Source of the DNA: Alkalimarinus alittae
Lineage (GTDB): Bacteria > Pseudomonadota > Gammaproteobacteria > Pseudomonadales > Oleiphilaceae
Length of the DNA stretch: 64,000 bases
NCBI RefSeq assembly: GCF_026016465.1
Contig: NZ_CP100390.1
Coordinates: 1,960,001 to 2,024,000 of the forward strand
Direction: 5' to 3'
In this document: positions 16,778 through 26,721 of the stretch, in pieces
Position numbering within the stretch: position 1 is the stretch's first letter
Layout of the letters: the number at the start of each line of letters is the position of its first letter
The notes under the pieces: generated by a model
Databases searched by the model: none
Seen by the model: the letters and a program-made list of their open reading frames with translations, nothing else
What the model was told of the DNA's origin: nothing
Translations under genes and position numbers: made by a program

Positions 16778-17968
16778 ATGTCTTCAGAAGATAGAGCCTC
16801 ATGCCAACAAGATGGTAGTGATATGAGGCTCTACTTTAAGCTCTCCTCGTTTTATTTTTTCTACTTTGCGCTTTTGGGAGGTCTCGCCCCTTATTGGGGG
16901 CTGTATCTTGAAGATACAGGCTTTAATACGATTGAAATAGCCCAAATTACTTCAGTCTTGATGGTGACAAAGATTCTTGCGCCTAACCTTTGGGGCTGGG
17001 TGGGTGATCACACCGGCAAGCGTTTAGAGCTTGTTCGATACGGTTCGCTTTTTACCTTTGTTTTTTTTCTAGCCTTTTATATAGATAACCAGTTCTGGTG
17101 GTTTATATCTGTTATGGCAGTGTTTAGTTTTTTCTGGAATGCTGTATTGCCGCAATTTGAAGTGATTACACTGCATAGTTTAGGGGAAAGACGAGAGCGC
17201 TATAGTCGCGTAAGGCTTTGGGGGTCATTAGGGTTTGTCGCGTCGGTGGTGCTCTTAGGTATTATCTTTGATCATGTGTCTATTTCGTATTTACCTGACT
17301 TTTTGTTGGGTATCATTGCTTTTATCGGCCTCTGTAGTTTATTTCGATTTAAGCAGCCTGCTTATAGCCGGCAGAGAGCCAAAGGTGCCTTTCTTAAGGC
17401 TTTGGCATCACCATTGGTCATGTCCTTTTTGTTGATTAACTTCTTACTTCAGTTGTCACACGGCCCTTATTACACGTTTTATAGCATTTATATGGAGGAT
17501 CTCGGGTATGACCGGTCGACTATAGGTGTGTTGTGGGCTGTGGGAGTGCTAGCAGAGGTGTTATTGTTTTTTATTATGCATCGCGTAATGCAGCGATTTA
17601 GCTTGAGAGACATCGTACTGTTGTCTCTATTGTTAACGACTTTACGCTGGTTGATGGTTGGCGTTTATTCAGAGTACCTGGTAATGGTTGTGTTGGCGCA
17701 ATGCTTACACGCTGCGTCCTTTGGTGCGATGCATGCAGTTGCTATCCATTTTGTTCACCGTTATTTCCCTGTCAATATCCATGGGCAAGGACAGGCTATA
17801 TATGCGAGCGTGAGTTTTGGTGCCGGTGGTGCCTTGGGGGCAATAGTTAGTGGTGAAATTGTCAACGCGTACGGCAGCCCTATGGCGTTTAATCTTGCTG
17901 CGGTCTGTTCAGGCTTGGCCTTATTGATTGGCATTTTTAGTTTCAAAATAAAGTCACATTCAGCATAA
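16778..17968 (+). CDS. MFS transporter, phenylpropionate permease-like
   Basis: This 396-residue membrane protein has about 12 hydrophobic segments, and an MFS motif-A-like loop follows the second (GWVGDHTGKRLELVRYG). The opening SSFYFFYFALLGGLAPYWGLYL and the GFNTIEIAQI block resemble the HcaT/PPP and nucleoside-symporter branch of the major facilitator superfamily. Annotated names such as 3-phenylpropionate transporter are inherited from E. coli and do not prove the substrate. ATG 16823 (M16) is an alternative start that removes a hydrophilic leader. It lies 52 bases after aroC on the same strand. Confidence 0.85.
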   Translation: MSSEDRASCQQDGSDMRLYFKLSSFYFFYFALLGGLAPYWGLYLEDTGFNTIEIAQITSVLMVTKILAPNLWGWVGDHTGKRLELVRYGSLFTFVFFLAFYIDNQFWWFISVMAVFSFFWNAVLPQFEVITLHSLGERRERYSRVRLWGSLGFVASVVLLGIIFDHVSISYLPDFLLGIIAFIGLCSLFRFKQPAYSRQRAKGAFLKALASPLVMSFLLINFLLQLSHGPYYTFYSIYMEDLGYDRSTIGVLWAVGVLAEVLLFFIMHRVMQRFSLRDIVLLSLLLTTLRWLMVGVYSEYLVMVVLAQCLHAASFGAMHAVAIHFVHRYFPVNIHGQGQAIYASVSFGAGGALGAIVSGEIVNAYGSPMAFNLAAVCSGLALLIGIFSFKIKSHSA

Positions 17969-18293
17969 ATACTCTTTTTTATTTTCTTTGAGGCGCTTTC
18001 AAAAGGTTTTTCAAATTTGTCGCGTGTTTAGATGCATTTTACGATTTCCTAATCTATCAAAAGCACTCATTAACTATCTACTTATGAGTATATTTGATGC
18101 TTGTCAACTACTCAGGTCAACTATAGTGTTGTAATAAATGTGGAGTAAAAGGTTAGTGGATGGTAGGTGATTACCTCATTGTGTCTTTGCTTCTAGTGAT
18201 CATCGTGATGGCTATTTTTTAAAGAGATGGCTTGAGGAGTTTAGTGGCTTCAAGCTTAGGGAATTAAAATTACAAAACGAATGGGTGGATGTT
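17969..18293. other. Intergenic region before the phasin gene
   Basis: About 325 bases without a conventional gene. They hold a candidate 20-codon membrane-peptide frame (18160-18222, listed separately) and must hold the promoter for the PHA genes. I could not place the promoter with confidence. No clear terminator for the MFS gene is seen beyond a T-rich stretch just after its stop. Confidence 0.5.
18160..18222 (+). CDS. Candidate 20-residue membrane microprotein
   Basis: ATG 18160 opens a 20-codon frame whose product is almost entirely hydrophobic after MVGDY (LIVSLLLVIIVMAIF), long enough for one membrane helix, and it ends in TAA. AAAAGG at 18147-18152 sits seven bases before the start, a good ribosome site. 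The start and site spacing, the amino-acid composition and the isolated position support translation, but a frame this short could occur by chance. It would be co-oriented with the phasin gene about 70 bases downstream. Confidence 0.35.
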   Translation: MVGDYLIVSLLLVIIVMAIF

Positions 18294-18743
18294 ATGAATG
18301 ATAGTCTAATAGAAAACTTAACCTCACAAGCGACCGCTTTTTACGGTCCAATGGGTAAGATAAACGCACTAATGATGTCGAATATCGAAAAAGTGGCAGA
18401 GTTCCAATTGGGTGCCATGAAATCATATGCTGAGCTGGCGATGAAGCAGGTTAAGCAGGTTGCTGAGGTTCGCGACTTAGAGAGTCTTAAGACGTTTGGG
18501 ACGAGCCAGAGTGAAGTGGCTAGTGAGATTAGTAAAAAAATCGTAGAAGACATGAAAGCGTTGGGTGAGATGGGGGTGGAATTTAAATCTCAGATAGAAG
18601 AAATCGTCTCTGAGGCAAAAAATCCAGCAAAGGATGCGACGGAAAAGCCTAAAGCCAAAGCAAAGGCTGCAACCGCCTCAGCACAGAAAGCAGAGCCAAA
18701 AGCAGATGCCAAAGCAGAACCAAAGACTGATGCCAAATCATAA
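18294..18743 (+). CDS. Phasin family protein (PHA granule protein)
   Basis: Phasins coat polyhydroxyalkanoate granules. This protein is about 149 residues, helical, with the typical NLTSQATAFYGPMGKINALM and EFQLGAMKSYAELAMKQVKQ strings. The second half of the chain becomes a Lys/Ala/Pro-rich tail (from about residue 112), like the histone-like tails of some phasins. ATG 18294 is preferred because GGGTGG lies five bases upstream; a GTG at 18285 in the same frame is the alternative. The PHA synthase gene follows, which supports the assignment. Confidence 0.88.
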   Translation: MNDSLIENLTSQATAFYGPMGKINALMMSNIEKVAEFQLGAMKSYAELAMKQVKQVAEVRDLESLKTFGTSQSEVASEISKKIVEDMKALGEMGVEFKSQIEEIVSEAKNPAKDATEKPKAKAKAATASAQKAEPKADAKAEPKTDAKS

Positions 18744-18766
18744 TCGTTGACTGAGATATCACGTCT

Positions 18767-18802
18767 ATATAGCGCCCTTTTAAATGACTTAGGGCGCTAT
18801 AT
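18767..18802. other. Perfect 12-bp hairpin between phasin gene and phaC
   Basis: ATATAGCGCCCT (18767-18778) pairs with AGGGCGCTATAT (18791-18802) across a 12-nt loop. It is followed by only a weak T content (TATTCAG). It could be an attenuator that keeps phasin mRNA more abundant than synthase mRNA. Confidence 0.65.
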
Positions 18803-18950
18803 TATTCAGCATTAATTAGGGTCACTGTGAATGTAAGCACTCAACCTTGCTATCGATATTATTATAGGAGGTAGTTAGGCTTTATAAGCAGTGTTTAGAC
18901 GTACAGATAATAGATACTCTCTAAAAAACAAAATAACACCAGGAGGGTGT

Positions 18951-20759
18951 ATGCGTAGTTTCGATAGCAATATGGCTCAAAATGCAGTTAAAAAACTTTT
19001 CAGTAATTTTGACAATATTGCAGGGCAATACCGTAAGGCACTAGAAGGATACCTTAAAAAAAACCCTGACATAGACGATTCTCAGCTTAATACCGTCATT
19101 GATATGATGGGTTCATTCAGAGACATGGCTGAACAATTTGCACTTCACCCGTTTAGAGTTGCTCATACTGAAGTAGAGTTGGTTAAGAGTCATGCAAAAC
19201 TTGTTGGCGCTACGGCCAATAGGTTAATAGGTAAAATGTCAGACCCAGTGGTGGTGCCAGACAAAGGTGATCACCGGTTTGGAGATGAGGATTGGTCTGA
19301 TAATATGATATTTGACTATATCAAGCAGGCTTACTTGCTGAACTCAAATGCCGTAATGGAATTGGTTGATTCGTTAGAGGACTCTAATACTCACACACAC
19401 GATCAGTTTATGTTTTACTCACGGCAGATCATTAATGCGCTTTCGCCGAGTAACTTTCCGCTTACAAACCCTGAAGTATTAAAGAAAACAGTTTCATCAG
19501 GCGGGGTGAACCTTATTGATGGTTTTAAGCAGTTTGTAGATGATTATAAGAAAAACCCGGGTATGTTTAACGTATCCATGACGGACTTTACTGCTTTTTC
19601 AGTCGGCAAAAACGTTGCAACAACACCTGGTAAAGTGGTTTATCAAAATGAATTGATGCAGTTGATACAGTATCAACCTACCACAGAAAAAGTGAATAAA
19701 ACCCCATTATTGGTTATTCCGCCTTGGATTAATAAGTATTATATTCTTGATTTAAAAGAAAAAAACTCACTAATAAAATGGTTGGTTGATCAAGGAAATA
19801 CCGTATTTATTATTTCTTGGGTTAATCCAGGTCCAGGGCTCAGAGATACTGGATTTGAAGACTACATGAAGCGAGGGCCTCTTGATGCTCTAGAGGCCAT
19901 TGAGAAAGCCACCGATGAAAAACACGTTAACGCAATGGGCTATTGTGTTGGTGGAACGCTGTTAGCCAGTACGCTTGCTTGGTTAACGGCTAAAGGTAAA
20001 AAGCCAATAAAGTCTGCGACTTATCTGACAACCTTGATTGATTTTTCAGACCCTGGAGGCATTGGTGTCTTCATTAATGAAAACTCTATTTCAAATATTG
20101 AAAAACGACTTAATAAAATAGGTTACTACGACGGTCGCGCAATGGCATTTAGCTTTAATATGCTAAGAGAGAATGATTTGTTTTGGTCGTTTGTCATTAA
20201 AAACTATCTTAAGGGGGAGAAACCTGCACCGTTTGATCTTTTGTATTGGAACTCTGACGGCACCAACCTCCCAGCTAAAATGCACGGGTACTATCTCAGA
20301 AATATGTACCTAGAGAATAACCTGGTAAAGCCAGGTGGGATTGAGCTCGATGGCGTTAAAATAGATATTAGTAAGATTAAGACGCCAACGTATTTCTTGT
20401 CGACTATTCAAGATCATATTGCTAAATGGAAGACGACCTATACAGGTGCTTTGCTACACAGTGGGGACGTTAAGTTTGTCTTGTCTGGTTCTGGTCATAT
20501 TGCAGGTGTCGTCAATCCGCCATCCCAAGAAAAGTATGGATACTGGACTAACAGCGATATGCCTGCAGCGTCAGATCAATGGTTTGAGGCGGCAAAACAG
20601 CATAAAGGCTCTTGGTGGAATGATTGGAAGGCGTGGTCAGATAAGCATGTAGGTGACCTAGTAGAGCCAAGGGTGCCTGGCGATAGGGCGCTTGAAGTTA
20701 TTGAAGACGCCCCTGGGTCTTATGTAAAACTAAGAATAGCAGATGCCATTAAGCATTAA
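18951..20759 (+). CDS. phaC: Class I poly(3-hydroxyalkanoate) synthase
   Basis: PhaC polymerises 3-hydroxyacyl-CoA into PHA storage granules. The frame opens at GTG 18891, but AGGAGG at 18941-18946 points to ATG 18951 (602 residues). The catalytic triad is visible: Cys332 in the lipase-box-like MGYCVGGT, Asp in STIQDHIAKW and His in SGSGHIAGVVNPP. Length and the single-subunit form match class I synthases. No phaA or phaB gene is next to it, so precursor supply is encoded elsewhere. It ends 12 bases before the convergent LysR gene. Confidence 0.95.
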   Translation: MRSFDSNMAQNAVKKLFSNFDNIAGQYRKALEGYLKKNPDIDDSQLNTVIDMMGSFRDMAEQFALHPFRVAHTEVELVKSHAKLVGATANRLIGKMSDPVVVPDKGDHRFGDEDWSDNMIFDYIKQAYLLNSNAVMELVDSLEDSNTHTHDQFMFYSRQIINALSPSNFPLTNPEVLKKTVSSGGVNLIDGFKQFVDDYKKNPGMFNVSMTDFTAFSVGKNVATTPGKVVYQNELMQLIQYQPTTEKVNKTPLLVIPPWINKYYILDLKEKNSLIKWLVDQGNTVFIISWVNPGPGLRDTGFEDYMKRGPLDALEAIEKATDEKHVNAMGYCVGGTLLASTLAWLTAKGKKPIKSATYLTTLIDFSDPGGIGVFINENSISNIEKRLNKIGYYDGRAMAFSFNMLRENDLFWSFVIKNYLKGEKPAPFDLLYWNSDGTNLPAKMHGYYLRNMYLENNLVKPGGIELDGVKIDISKIKTPTYFLSTIQDHIAKWKTTYTGALLHSGDVKFVLSGSGHIAGVVNPPSQEKYGYWTNSDMPAASDQWFEAAKQHKGSWWNDWKAWSDKHVGDLVEPRVPGDRALEVIEDAPGSYVKLRIADAIKH

Positions 20760-20771
20760 TGGCGCCTGTTA

Positions 20772-21662
20772 TTAGTATGGGGGAATATCATTCCCCCATA
20801 CCTGTTTAGCTTGTTCGATGAGCGCTTTGGCTGCGTTGCTCATTGTTTTTCGTTTGTGTGTAACGGCGCCAAGTGTTCTAGACGGGTTATATTCAGGCGT
20901 GGATAAAACCGTAAGGTGTTCATCAATCATGGTATTAGGTAGCACGCTCCAGCCTAGGCCAACCGATACCATCATCTTAATTGTTTCTAGATAGTTAGTC
21001 GGGATAGTTGCATTGAGTTTTAAGTGCTTGCGAGCAAATAACGCTTCGATGATCTGATAGGTTAATGTCGCTTTAGAGGGGAGTATAGCGTTGGCTTTTG
21101 CTAGTTTTTCGATTGAGGTCTTTTGGCTTTTTGCTAACTCATGATCAGGAGAGCAAACGATGCTCATAGGGTCATCCCAGATTAAGTGCTCAACATAGTT
21201 TGGTGACGCACCCGGTGTAACGGTAATAAAACCAATATCAGCATGGTTATGATCAAGTGCCTCAAACGCCTTTTCAGATTCCATAAATAATAATTTAAGG
21301 TCAACACTCGGATAAGCCTGTAGAAACGGCTTTATCACAAAAGGAAGTCTGTGTAGTCCGATATGATGACTTGCTACAACCGTAAGTTGTCCTGAAATAC
21401 TGGTTGATATATTTAAAATAGATTGCTTAGCGCTTTGCACCTCTCTGAGAATGGAGGTTGCTCTAGGTAAAAGTTCTTCTCCTTCTTTAGTAAGTCTAAT
21501 GCTTCGTTGGCCACGTTCAAATAATTTGCAGTTAAGTGTGTCTTCTAGCGTACTGATACGTTTGCTAATGGCAGGTTGTGTCACCGAAATAGCATCCGCT
21601 GCTTTAGAAAAAGAGCCAGCTTCGACGATATGTACAAATGCACTCAGTGAGTCTATATCCAT
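20772..21662 (-). CDS. LysR family transcriptional regulator
   Basis: This 296-residue protein has the LysR winged helix-turn-helix at its N-terminus (FVHIVEAGSFSKAADAISV followed by TQPAISKRISTLE) and an effector-binding domain after about residue 90. It is divergent from leuC, the position of a LysR gene in Pseudomonas and relatives, so it probably regulates the leucine genes. A 41-bp dyad between the two starts (21681-21721) is a candidate operator. The ligand is unknown; a leucine-pathway intermediate is a reasonable guess. Confidence 0.92.
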   Translation of the reverse strand: MDIDSLSAFVHIVEAGSFSKAADAISVTQPAISKRISTLEDTLNCKLFERGQRSIRLTKEGEELLPRATSILREVQSAKQSILNISTSISGQLTVVASHHIGLHRLPFVIKPFLQAYPSVDLKLLFMESEKAFEALDHNHADIGFITVTPGASPNYVEHLIWDDPMSIVCSPDHELAKSQKTSIEKLAKANAILPSKATLTYQIIEALFARKHLKLNATIPTNYLETIKMMVSVGLGWSVLPNTMIDEHLTVLSTPEYNPSRTLGAVTHKRKTMSNAAKALIEQAKQVWGNDIPPY

Positions 21663-21680
21663 CAGTTATTCCGTTTTGTT

Positions 21681-21721
21681 ATGGTAACTATAAAAAATAT
21701 GAATTTGTTTTATCTTACCAT
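21681..21721. promoter_or_regulatory. Interrupted dyad, candidate LysR operator
   Basis: Two nested inverted repeats share one axis: ATGGTAA (21681-21687) with TTACCAT (21715-21721), and ATAAAA (21690-21695) with TTTTAT (21708-21713). Only a one-base length difference between the arms breaks the symmetry. It lies 19 bases upstream of the LysR start and about 113 bases before leuC, a fitting place for autoregulation and leuC activation. Binding is inferred. Confidence 0.6.
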
Positions 21722-21834
21722 GCGGATTAGAATTCATCCATTGAATAGACGTCACTAAAAATACTCGTATTTATAAAACACTATCAATTAAAATTAAAGC
21801 CGCACCTATTAAAACACTGTACCGGAGAGAGATC

Positions 21835-23253
21835 ATGGCAGGAAAAACGCTTTATGATAAGTTGTGGGATGCCCACATGGTTAAACAACGAGAAGATGGT
21901 TCTGCTCTGATTTATATCGATAGGCAATTGTTGCATGAAGTGACCTCTCCTCAAGCATTTGAAGGCTTAAGATTAGCCAAGCGTAAGCCTTGGAGAATTG
22001 ATGCTAACTTAGCAACGCCAGACCACAACGTACCGACTACCGAGCGTTCAAGCGGTGTTGAAGGGATTGTGGATCCAGTCTCTCGTATTCAGGTTATGAC
22101 GCTTGATGATAACTGTGATGAGTTTGGTATTACTGAATTCAAAATGTTAGATGAACGCCAAGGTATTGTTCATGTCGTAGGCCCAGAACAAGGTGCTACA
22201 TTGCCCGGCATGACAGTGGTTTGTGGTGATTCTCATACCTCTACTCACGGTGCGTTTGGCGCCTTGGCTCATGGTATTGGTACTTCTGAAGTTGAGCACG
22301 TTTTGGCGACTCAGTGCTTGATCCAAAAGAAAATGAAAAACATGCTTGTTAAGGTTAACGGTAAAGTCGGAAAAGGTATCTCAGGAAAAGATATTGTACT
22401 AGCTATTATCGGTAAAATTGGTACGGCTGGTGGTACGGGTTATGCGGTTGAATTTGGTGGCCAAGCGATTCGTGATTTATCAATGGATGGCCGCATGACG
22501 GTTTGTAATATGGCCATAGAGGCTGGTGCACGAGTCGGCATGATTGCGGTTGATGAAACTACTATCGACTACGTTAAGGGTCGTACCTATGCGCCTAAAG
22601 GCTTAGACTGGGATAACGCCGTTAAAGCGTGGGCAGATTTACACAGTGATGACGATGCGGTTTTTGATAAAATAGTTGAATTAGACGCTGCTGACATTAA
22701 ACCTCAGGTCACTTGGGGTACTTCACCTGAAATGGTAGTAGCCATTGATGACTTTGTGCCAAATCCAGATGACCATGACGATGCGGTAGCAAAAGAAGGC
22801 ATTGGTCGAGCATTAGAATATATGGGGTTAGAGGCGGGTGCACCTATCACTAGCATTAAGTTAGATCGCGTATTTATCGGGTCTTGTACTAACTCTCGCA
22901 TAGAAGATTTAAGACTTGCTGCTGAAGTGGTAAAAGGCCGTAAAGTAGCTGACACACTAATTCAGGCATTGGTTGTTCCTGGATCCGGTCTTATCAAAAA
23001 GCAGGCAGAGCAAGAAGGGCTTGATGTGATATTTAAAGAGGCCGGATTAGAGTGGCGTGAGCCAGGTTGCTCAATGTGCTTAGCCATGAATGCCGATAAA
23101 CTAGGGCAGGGTGAGCATTGTGCCTCGACTTCAAATAGAAATTTTGAAGGGCGACAGGGGTTTGGCGGTAGAACACACCTAGTGAGCCCAGCAATGGCAG
23201 CGGCTGCTGCTATTGCAGGTCATTTTGTAGATGTTAGAGAGTACTTAAGCTAA
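21835..23253 (+). CDS. leuC: 3-isopropylmalate dehydratase, large subunit
   Basis: LeuC and LeuD together isomerise 2-isopropylmalate to 3-isopropylmalate in leucine synthesis. The 472-residue protein has the three cysteine positions of the 4Fe-4S cluster ([12 protein letters not shown] and [10 protein letters not shown]), the [17 protein letters not shown] block and the usual length. GGAGAG lies just before ATG 21835. The leuD gene follows after 32 bases. The upstream region has a dyad and a divergent LysR gene instead of a leucine-rich leader peptide. Confidence 0.98.
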   Translation: MAGKTLYDKLWDAHMVKQREDGSALIYIDRQLLHEVTSPQAFEGLRLAKRKPWRIDANLATPDHNVPTTERSSGVEGIVDPVSRIQVMTLDDNCDEFGITEFKMLDERQGIVHVVGPEQGATLPGMTVVCGDSHTSTHGAFGALAHGIGTSEVEHVLATQCLIQKKMKNMLVKVNGKVGKGISGKDIVLAIIGKIGTAGGTGYAVEFGGQAIRDLSMDGRMTVCNMAIEAGARVGMIAVDETTIDYVKGRTYAPKGLDWDNAVKAWADLHSDDDAVFDKIVELDAADIKPQVTWGTSPEMVVAIDDFVPNPDDHDDAVAKEGIGRALEYMGLEAGAPITSIKLDRVFIGSCTNSRIEDLRLAAEVVKGRKVADTLIQALVVPGSGLIKKQAEQEGLDVIFKEAGLEWREPGCSMCLAMNADKLGQGEHCASTSNRNFEGRQGFGGRTHLVSPAMAAAAAIAGHFVDVREYLS

Positions 23254-23285
23254 TAACGGCACCGAGCGCGTAAGAGGACAATAGA

Positions 23286-23933
23286 ATGAAAAAGTTTACT
23301 CAGGTTACCGGTATCGTTGCGCCAATGGATCGCGCCAATGTCGATACTGATATGATAATTCCAAAGCAGTTTTTAAAGTCTATTAAAAGAACAGGCTTTG
23401 GCAAGAACTTGTTTGATGAGCTTCGTTATCTTGATGAGGGGCAGCCTGATCAGAGCTGCGAAGGGCGGCCATTAAATAAAGACTTTATGTTAAACCAAGA
23501 AAGATACGCGGGCACAACGGTTTTGCTGGCACGCCAAAACTTTGGCTGCGGATCTAGTCGTGAGCATGCGCCTTGGGCATTAGAAGATTTCGGTTTTCGT
23601 TGTGTTATAGCGCCAAGTTTTGCTGATATCTTCTATAACAACTGCTTTAAAAATGGAATATTACCTGTCACGCTAGACGAAACTGTGATTGACCGTTTGT
23701 TTGAAGAGGTGTTTGCCAACGAAGGTTATGAAATTACCATCGACTTGGAAAACCAAACGATTAAAACACCGAGCGGTGAAACCGTATCATTTGAGGTGGA
23801 TGCTTTCAGAAGGCATTGCCTGATTAATGGGTTGGATGATATTGGTGTAACGCTTGAAGATGCTGATTCAATAAGTGAATTTGAAGCGAAGAGCAGAAAA
23901 GAATCTCCTTGGTTGTTTGATGCGATTGGTTAG
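23286..23933 (+). CDS. leuD: 3-isopropylmalate dehydratase, small subunit
   Basis: This 215-residue swivel-domain subunit pairs with LeuC. It has the family strings [27 protein letters not shown] (about residues 84-96) and [16 protein letters not shown]. The usual length and the position between leuC and leuB confirm it. In Pseudomonas a methyltransferase gene often separates leuD from leuB; here the 117-base gap holds no gene. Confidence 0.97.
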   Translation: MKKFTQVTGIVAPMDRANVDTDMIIPKQFLKSIKRTGFGKNLFDELRYLDEGQPDQSCEGRPLNKDFMLNQERYAGTTVLLARQNFGCGSSREHAPWALEDFGFRCVIAPSFADIFYNNCFKNGILPVTLDETVIDRLFEEVFANEGYEITIDLENQTIKTPSGETVSFEVDAFRRHCLINGLDDIGVTLEDADSISEFEAKSRKESPWLFDAIG

Positions 23934-24050
23934 TAGGTTGCTCAATGTGTTAGAGCGGTTACTGTCAATTAATCTTTCTGTTATTGATGGTATAACTGAT
24001 ATTAGATAGTCGTTATAAAATATTGAATTAATAGACATTAAAGGTTAAAA

Positions 24051-25136
24051 ATGAATAGAAATATATTGCTTTTACCGGGTGATGGAATTGGCCCAGAAAT
24101 CGTATCAGAAGCTGAAAAAGTCCTTCGCCTTCTTAATGATTCTTTGTCGCTAGGGCTGACGATTGATCACGCGTTGGTGGGTGGTTCAGCAATTGACGAG
24201 CATGGTGTTCCGCTTCCTGATGTGACGCTTGATAAAGCTAAAGCGTCTGATGCAATTCTATTAGGTGCTGTGGGTGGCCCTAAGTGGGATGACCTCGATA
24301 TGGCCATTAGGCCTGAAAAAGGCTTGCTCGGACTTCGTTCAAATCTGGAATTGTTCGGTAATTTACGTCCAGCTATTCTTTACCCTCAATTAGCAGATGC
24401 TTCAACACTCAAGCCTGAAGTTGTTTCTGGGCTTGATATTCTTATTGTGCGTGAATTAACCGGTGGTATCTATTTCGGTCAGCCACGAGGCGTTCGAGTA
24501 CTTGAAAATGGCGATCGTGAAGGCTACAACACTTATGTTTATAACGAGACCGAAATTAAGCGTATTGGTCGCGTAGCATTTGAGGCCGCTCAGAAGCGCG
24601 GTGGTAAATTGTGTTCAGTCGATAAAGCTAACGTATTAGAAGTGACGGTGCTTTGGCGTGAAATTATGGATGAACTGGCAAAAGAGTATCCTGGTGTTGA
24701 GCTTAGCCACATGTATGTTGATAACGCAGCAATGCAGCTCGTGCGTGCACCAAAGCAATTTGATGTTGTGGTGACGGGAAATATGTTTGGCGATATTTTG
24801 TCTGATGCTGCAGCCATGTTGACGGGCTCTATCGGTATGCTGCCTTCAGCGTCTCTTGATGAGAGGGGTAAGGGAATGTACGAGCCATGTCATGGTTCTG
24901 CCCCCGATATCGCTGGTCAAGGTATTGCAAACCCACTAGCTACCATTCTTTCGGTGGCAATGATGTTGCGTTACAGTCTAGCTGAAAACAAAGCCGCGGA
25001 TTTAATTGAGCAAGCCGTGAGCGATGTGCTGGATCAGGGCTTTAGAACAGCTGATATTTACTCTGAAGGCACGACTAAGGTCAGTACTGTTGATATGGGC
25101 GATGCTGTTATTAGTGCTTTGAGTAAATTAGTGTAA
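24051..25136 (+). CDS. leuB: 3-isopropylmalate dehydrogenase
   Basis: LeuB oxidises and decarboxylates 3-isopropylmalate with NAD+ to the precursor of leucine. The 361-residue protein has the opening [12 protein letters not shown], the substrate-site arginines in [14 protein letters not shown], and the metal/NAD motif [15 protein letters not shown]. The NAD-specificity region [19 protein letters not shown] is also intact. AAAGG lies before ATG 24051. All family hallmarks and length fit. Confidence 0.98.
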   Translation: MNRNILLLPGDGIGPEIVSEAEKVLRLLNDSLSLGLTIDHALVGGSAIDEHGVPLPDVTLDKAKASDAILLGAVGGPKWDDLDMAIRPEKGLLGLRSNLELFGNLRPAILYPQLADASTLKPEVVSGLDILIVRELTGGIYFGQPRGVRVLENGDREGYNTYVYNETEIKRIGRVAFEAAQKRGGKLCSVDKANVLEVTVLWREIMDELAKEYPGVELSHMYVDNAAMQLVRAPKQFDVVVTGNMFGDILSDAAAMLTGSIGMLPSASLDERGKGMYEPCHGSAPDIAGQGIANPLATILSVAMMLRYSLAENKAADLIEQAVSDVLDQGFRTADIYSEGTTKVSTVDMGDAVISALSKLV

Positions 25137-25151
25137 TAAATTGAGTCTAAA

Positions 25152-25176
25152 GGCGCTACATCATTGATGTGGAGCC
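25152..25176. other. Hairpin between leuB and asd
   Basis: Eleven pairs with one G-A mismatch and a 3-nt loop (arms 25152-25162 and 25166-25176) lie 15 bases after the leuB stop. The following sequence is moderately T-rich (ATTCTTGATATTTT), so it may act as a partial terminator. Confidence 0.5.
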
Positions 25177-25236
25177 CGATTCTTGATATTTTAAGTTGTA
25201 GTTGTTCAAAATTTAACCGTATTACTTGGATGAGTC

Positions 25237-26352
25237 ATGAAAAAAGTAGGTTTAGTGGGTTGGAGAGGCATGGTTGGTTCTGTGCTAATGCAACGGATGC
25301 GTGAAGAAAACGATTTTGATTTTATTGATCCTGTATTTTTTTCAACATCCCAGGCTGGACAAGCAGGCCCTGATGTAGGCAAGCCTGTTGCTGAGTTGCA
25401 GGATGCAAATAATATTGATGCGCTAAAAGCGATGGATATTATTATTACCTGCCAAGGTGGAGATTATACTAAAGCGGTTTATTCTACATTGCGTGCAGCA
25501 GGCTGGAATGGCTATTGGATTGATGCAGCGTCATCGTTACGAATGGAAGACGATGCAGTTATCGTATTAGACCCTGTCAACAGCAACGTGATTGATGACG
25601 CGCTAGAAAGCGGCATTAATACCTATGTAGGTGGTAATTGTACTGTTAGCTTGATGCTAATGGCATTGGGTGGTTTGTTTGAGAAAGATTTGATTGAGTG
25701 GGTGAGTCCAATGACTTACCAAGCTGCTTCTGGTGGCGGTGCTCGGCATATGCGCGAGCTAATCAATCAAATGGGAACCATTCACTCTTCTGTTGCTGAG
25801 TTATTAGATGATCCAGCATCTGCTATCTTAGAGATTGATAAAATTGTTGCAGAGACTATTCGGTCTGACGCAATGCCCACTGAAAACTTTGGTGTAGCAT
25901 TGGGCGGAAGCTTGATTCCATGGATCGACTCTCAGTTAGATAATGGGCAGAGTCGTGAAGAGTGGAAGGCAGAAGCGGAAACAAATAAGATTCTTGGTTT
26001 GTCCGAAGCGCCCATTCCTGTTGATGGGCTATGTGTGCGTGTGGGTGCAATGCGTTGTCATAGCCAAGCTATGACAATTAAGCTGAAGAAAGATCTACCT
26101 GTCTCAGAAATTGAGTCGATCTTAGCGGGTTCAAATGATTGGGTTAAAGTGATCCCTAATGATAAAGACCAAACAGTTAACGAACTCACGCCAACAAACG
26201 TAACAGGTACGCTTAGTATTCCTGTGGGCAGAATTCGTAAGCTTAATATGGGGCCTGAATATATTTCAGCCTTTACAGTCGGTGATCAGTTACTTTGGGG
26301 GGCTGCAGAGCCGCTACGAAGAATGCTGAGAATTTTGCTGGCTCGAGATTAG
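25237..26352 (+). CDS. asd: Aspartate-semialdehyde dehydrogenase
   Basis: Asd reduces beta-aspartyl phosphate with NADPH to aspartate semialdehyde, the branch point to lysine/diaminopimelate, threonine and methionine. The 371-residue protein has the NADPH loop GWRGMVGS at its N-terminus, the nucleophile Cys in [15 protein letters not shown] (about residue 135), and the substrate motif [14 protein letters not shown]. It is the long gammaproteobacterial form. Its place between leuB and fimV is typical of Pseudomonas relatives. Confidence 0.98.
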   Translation: MKKVGLVGWRGMVGSVLMQRMREENDFDFIDPVFFSTSQAGQAGPDVGKPVAELQDANNIDALKAMDIIITCQGGDYTKAVYSTLRAAGWNGYWIDAASSLRMEDDAVIVLDPVNSNVIDDALESGINTYVGGNCTVSLMLMALGGLFEKDLIEWVSPMTYQAASGGGARHMRELINQMGTIHSSVAELLDDPASAILEIDKIVAETIRSDAMPTENFGVALGGSLIPWIDSQLDNGQSREEWKAEAETNKILGLSEAPIPVDGLCVRVGAMRCHSQAMTIKLKKDLPVSEIESILAGSNDWVKVIPNDKDQTVNELTPTNVTGTLSIPVGRIRKLNMGPEYISAFTVGDQLLWGAAEPLRRMLRILLARD

Positions 26353-26721
26353 TCATATCTGACAGATCTATATTCGTTAAGGGGTAGGTGAGTCTTACCT
26401 CTTAACGCACATCACTTCAATATCTAAGAATTATATTCCCGTGTCGCTATCATGACTCATGGCTATACTAATATTGGTCTAATTTGTGCTGCACACCAGT
26501 GCCTGTTAACAATTCGAAACACAAAGAATTATTGAAAAATCGTAATTTATAAACAATACTTGTTACCTAGTTGTGTCAAATCAGAAATTATTGAATAAAA
26601 GCAACTGTCTGGAATAGTTTTTTAAACTGGAAAGTTCATTAGATGATCTAACATTTATGTTGGTCTAGTTTAAATGCTCTTAAATTTAGTGCGAAGTTCA
26701 AAACAAGAAAGGAAATAAGAG
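26353..26721. other. Gene-free stretch between asd and fimV
   Basis: These 369 bases hold a hairpin right after asd (26376-26406, listed separately), an imperfect direct repeat TTGGTCTA(A/G)TTT at 26474-26485 and 26660-26671, and very AT-rich sequence that must include the fimV promoter. I could not assign -35 and -10 boxes with confidence. The fimV ribosome site is AAAGGAAA at 26708-26715. Confidence 0.5.
26376..26406. other. Hairpin after asd
   Basis: Thirteen pairs (two of them G-T) form between 26376-26388 and 26394-26406 with a 5-nt loop. It lies 23 bases after the asd stop and has no T-tract. Confidence 0.6.

Noticed and set aside
21722-21834. Leucine attenuator leader peptide before leuC
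   Set aside because: No short frame with a run of leucine codons is present. A LysR gene and dyad are there instead.
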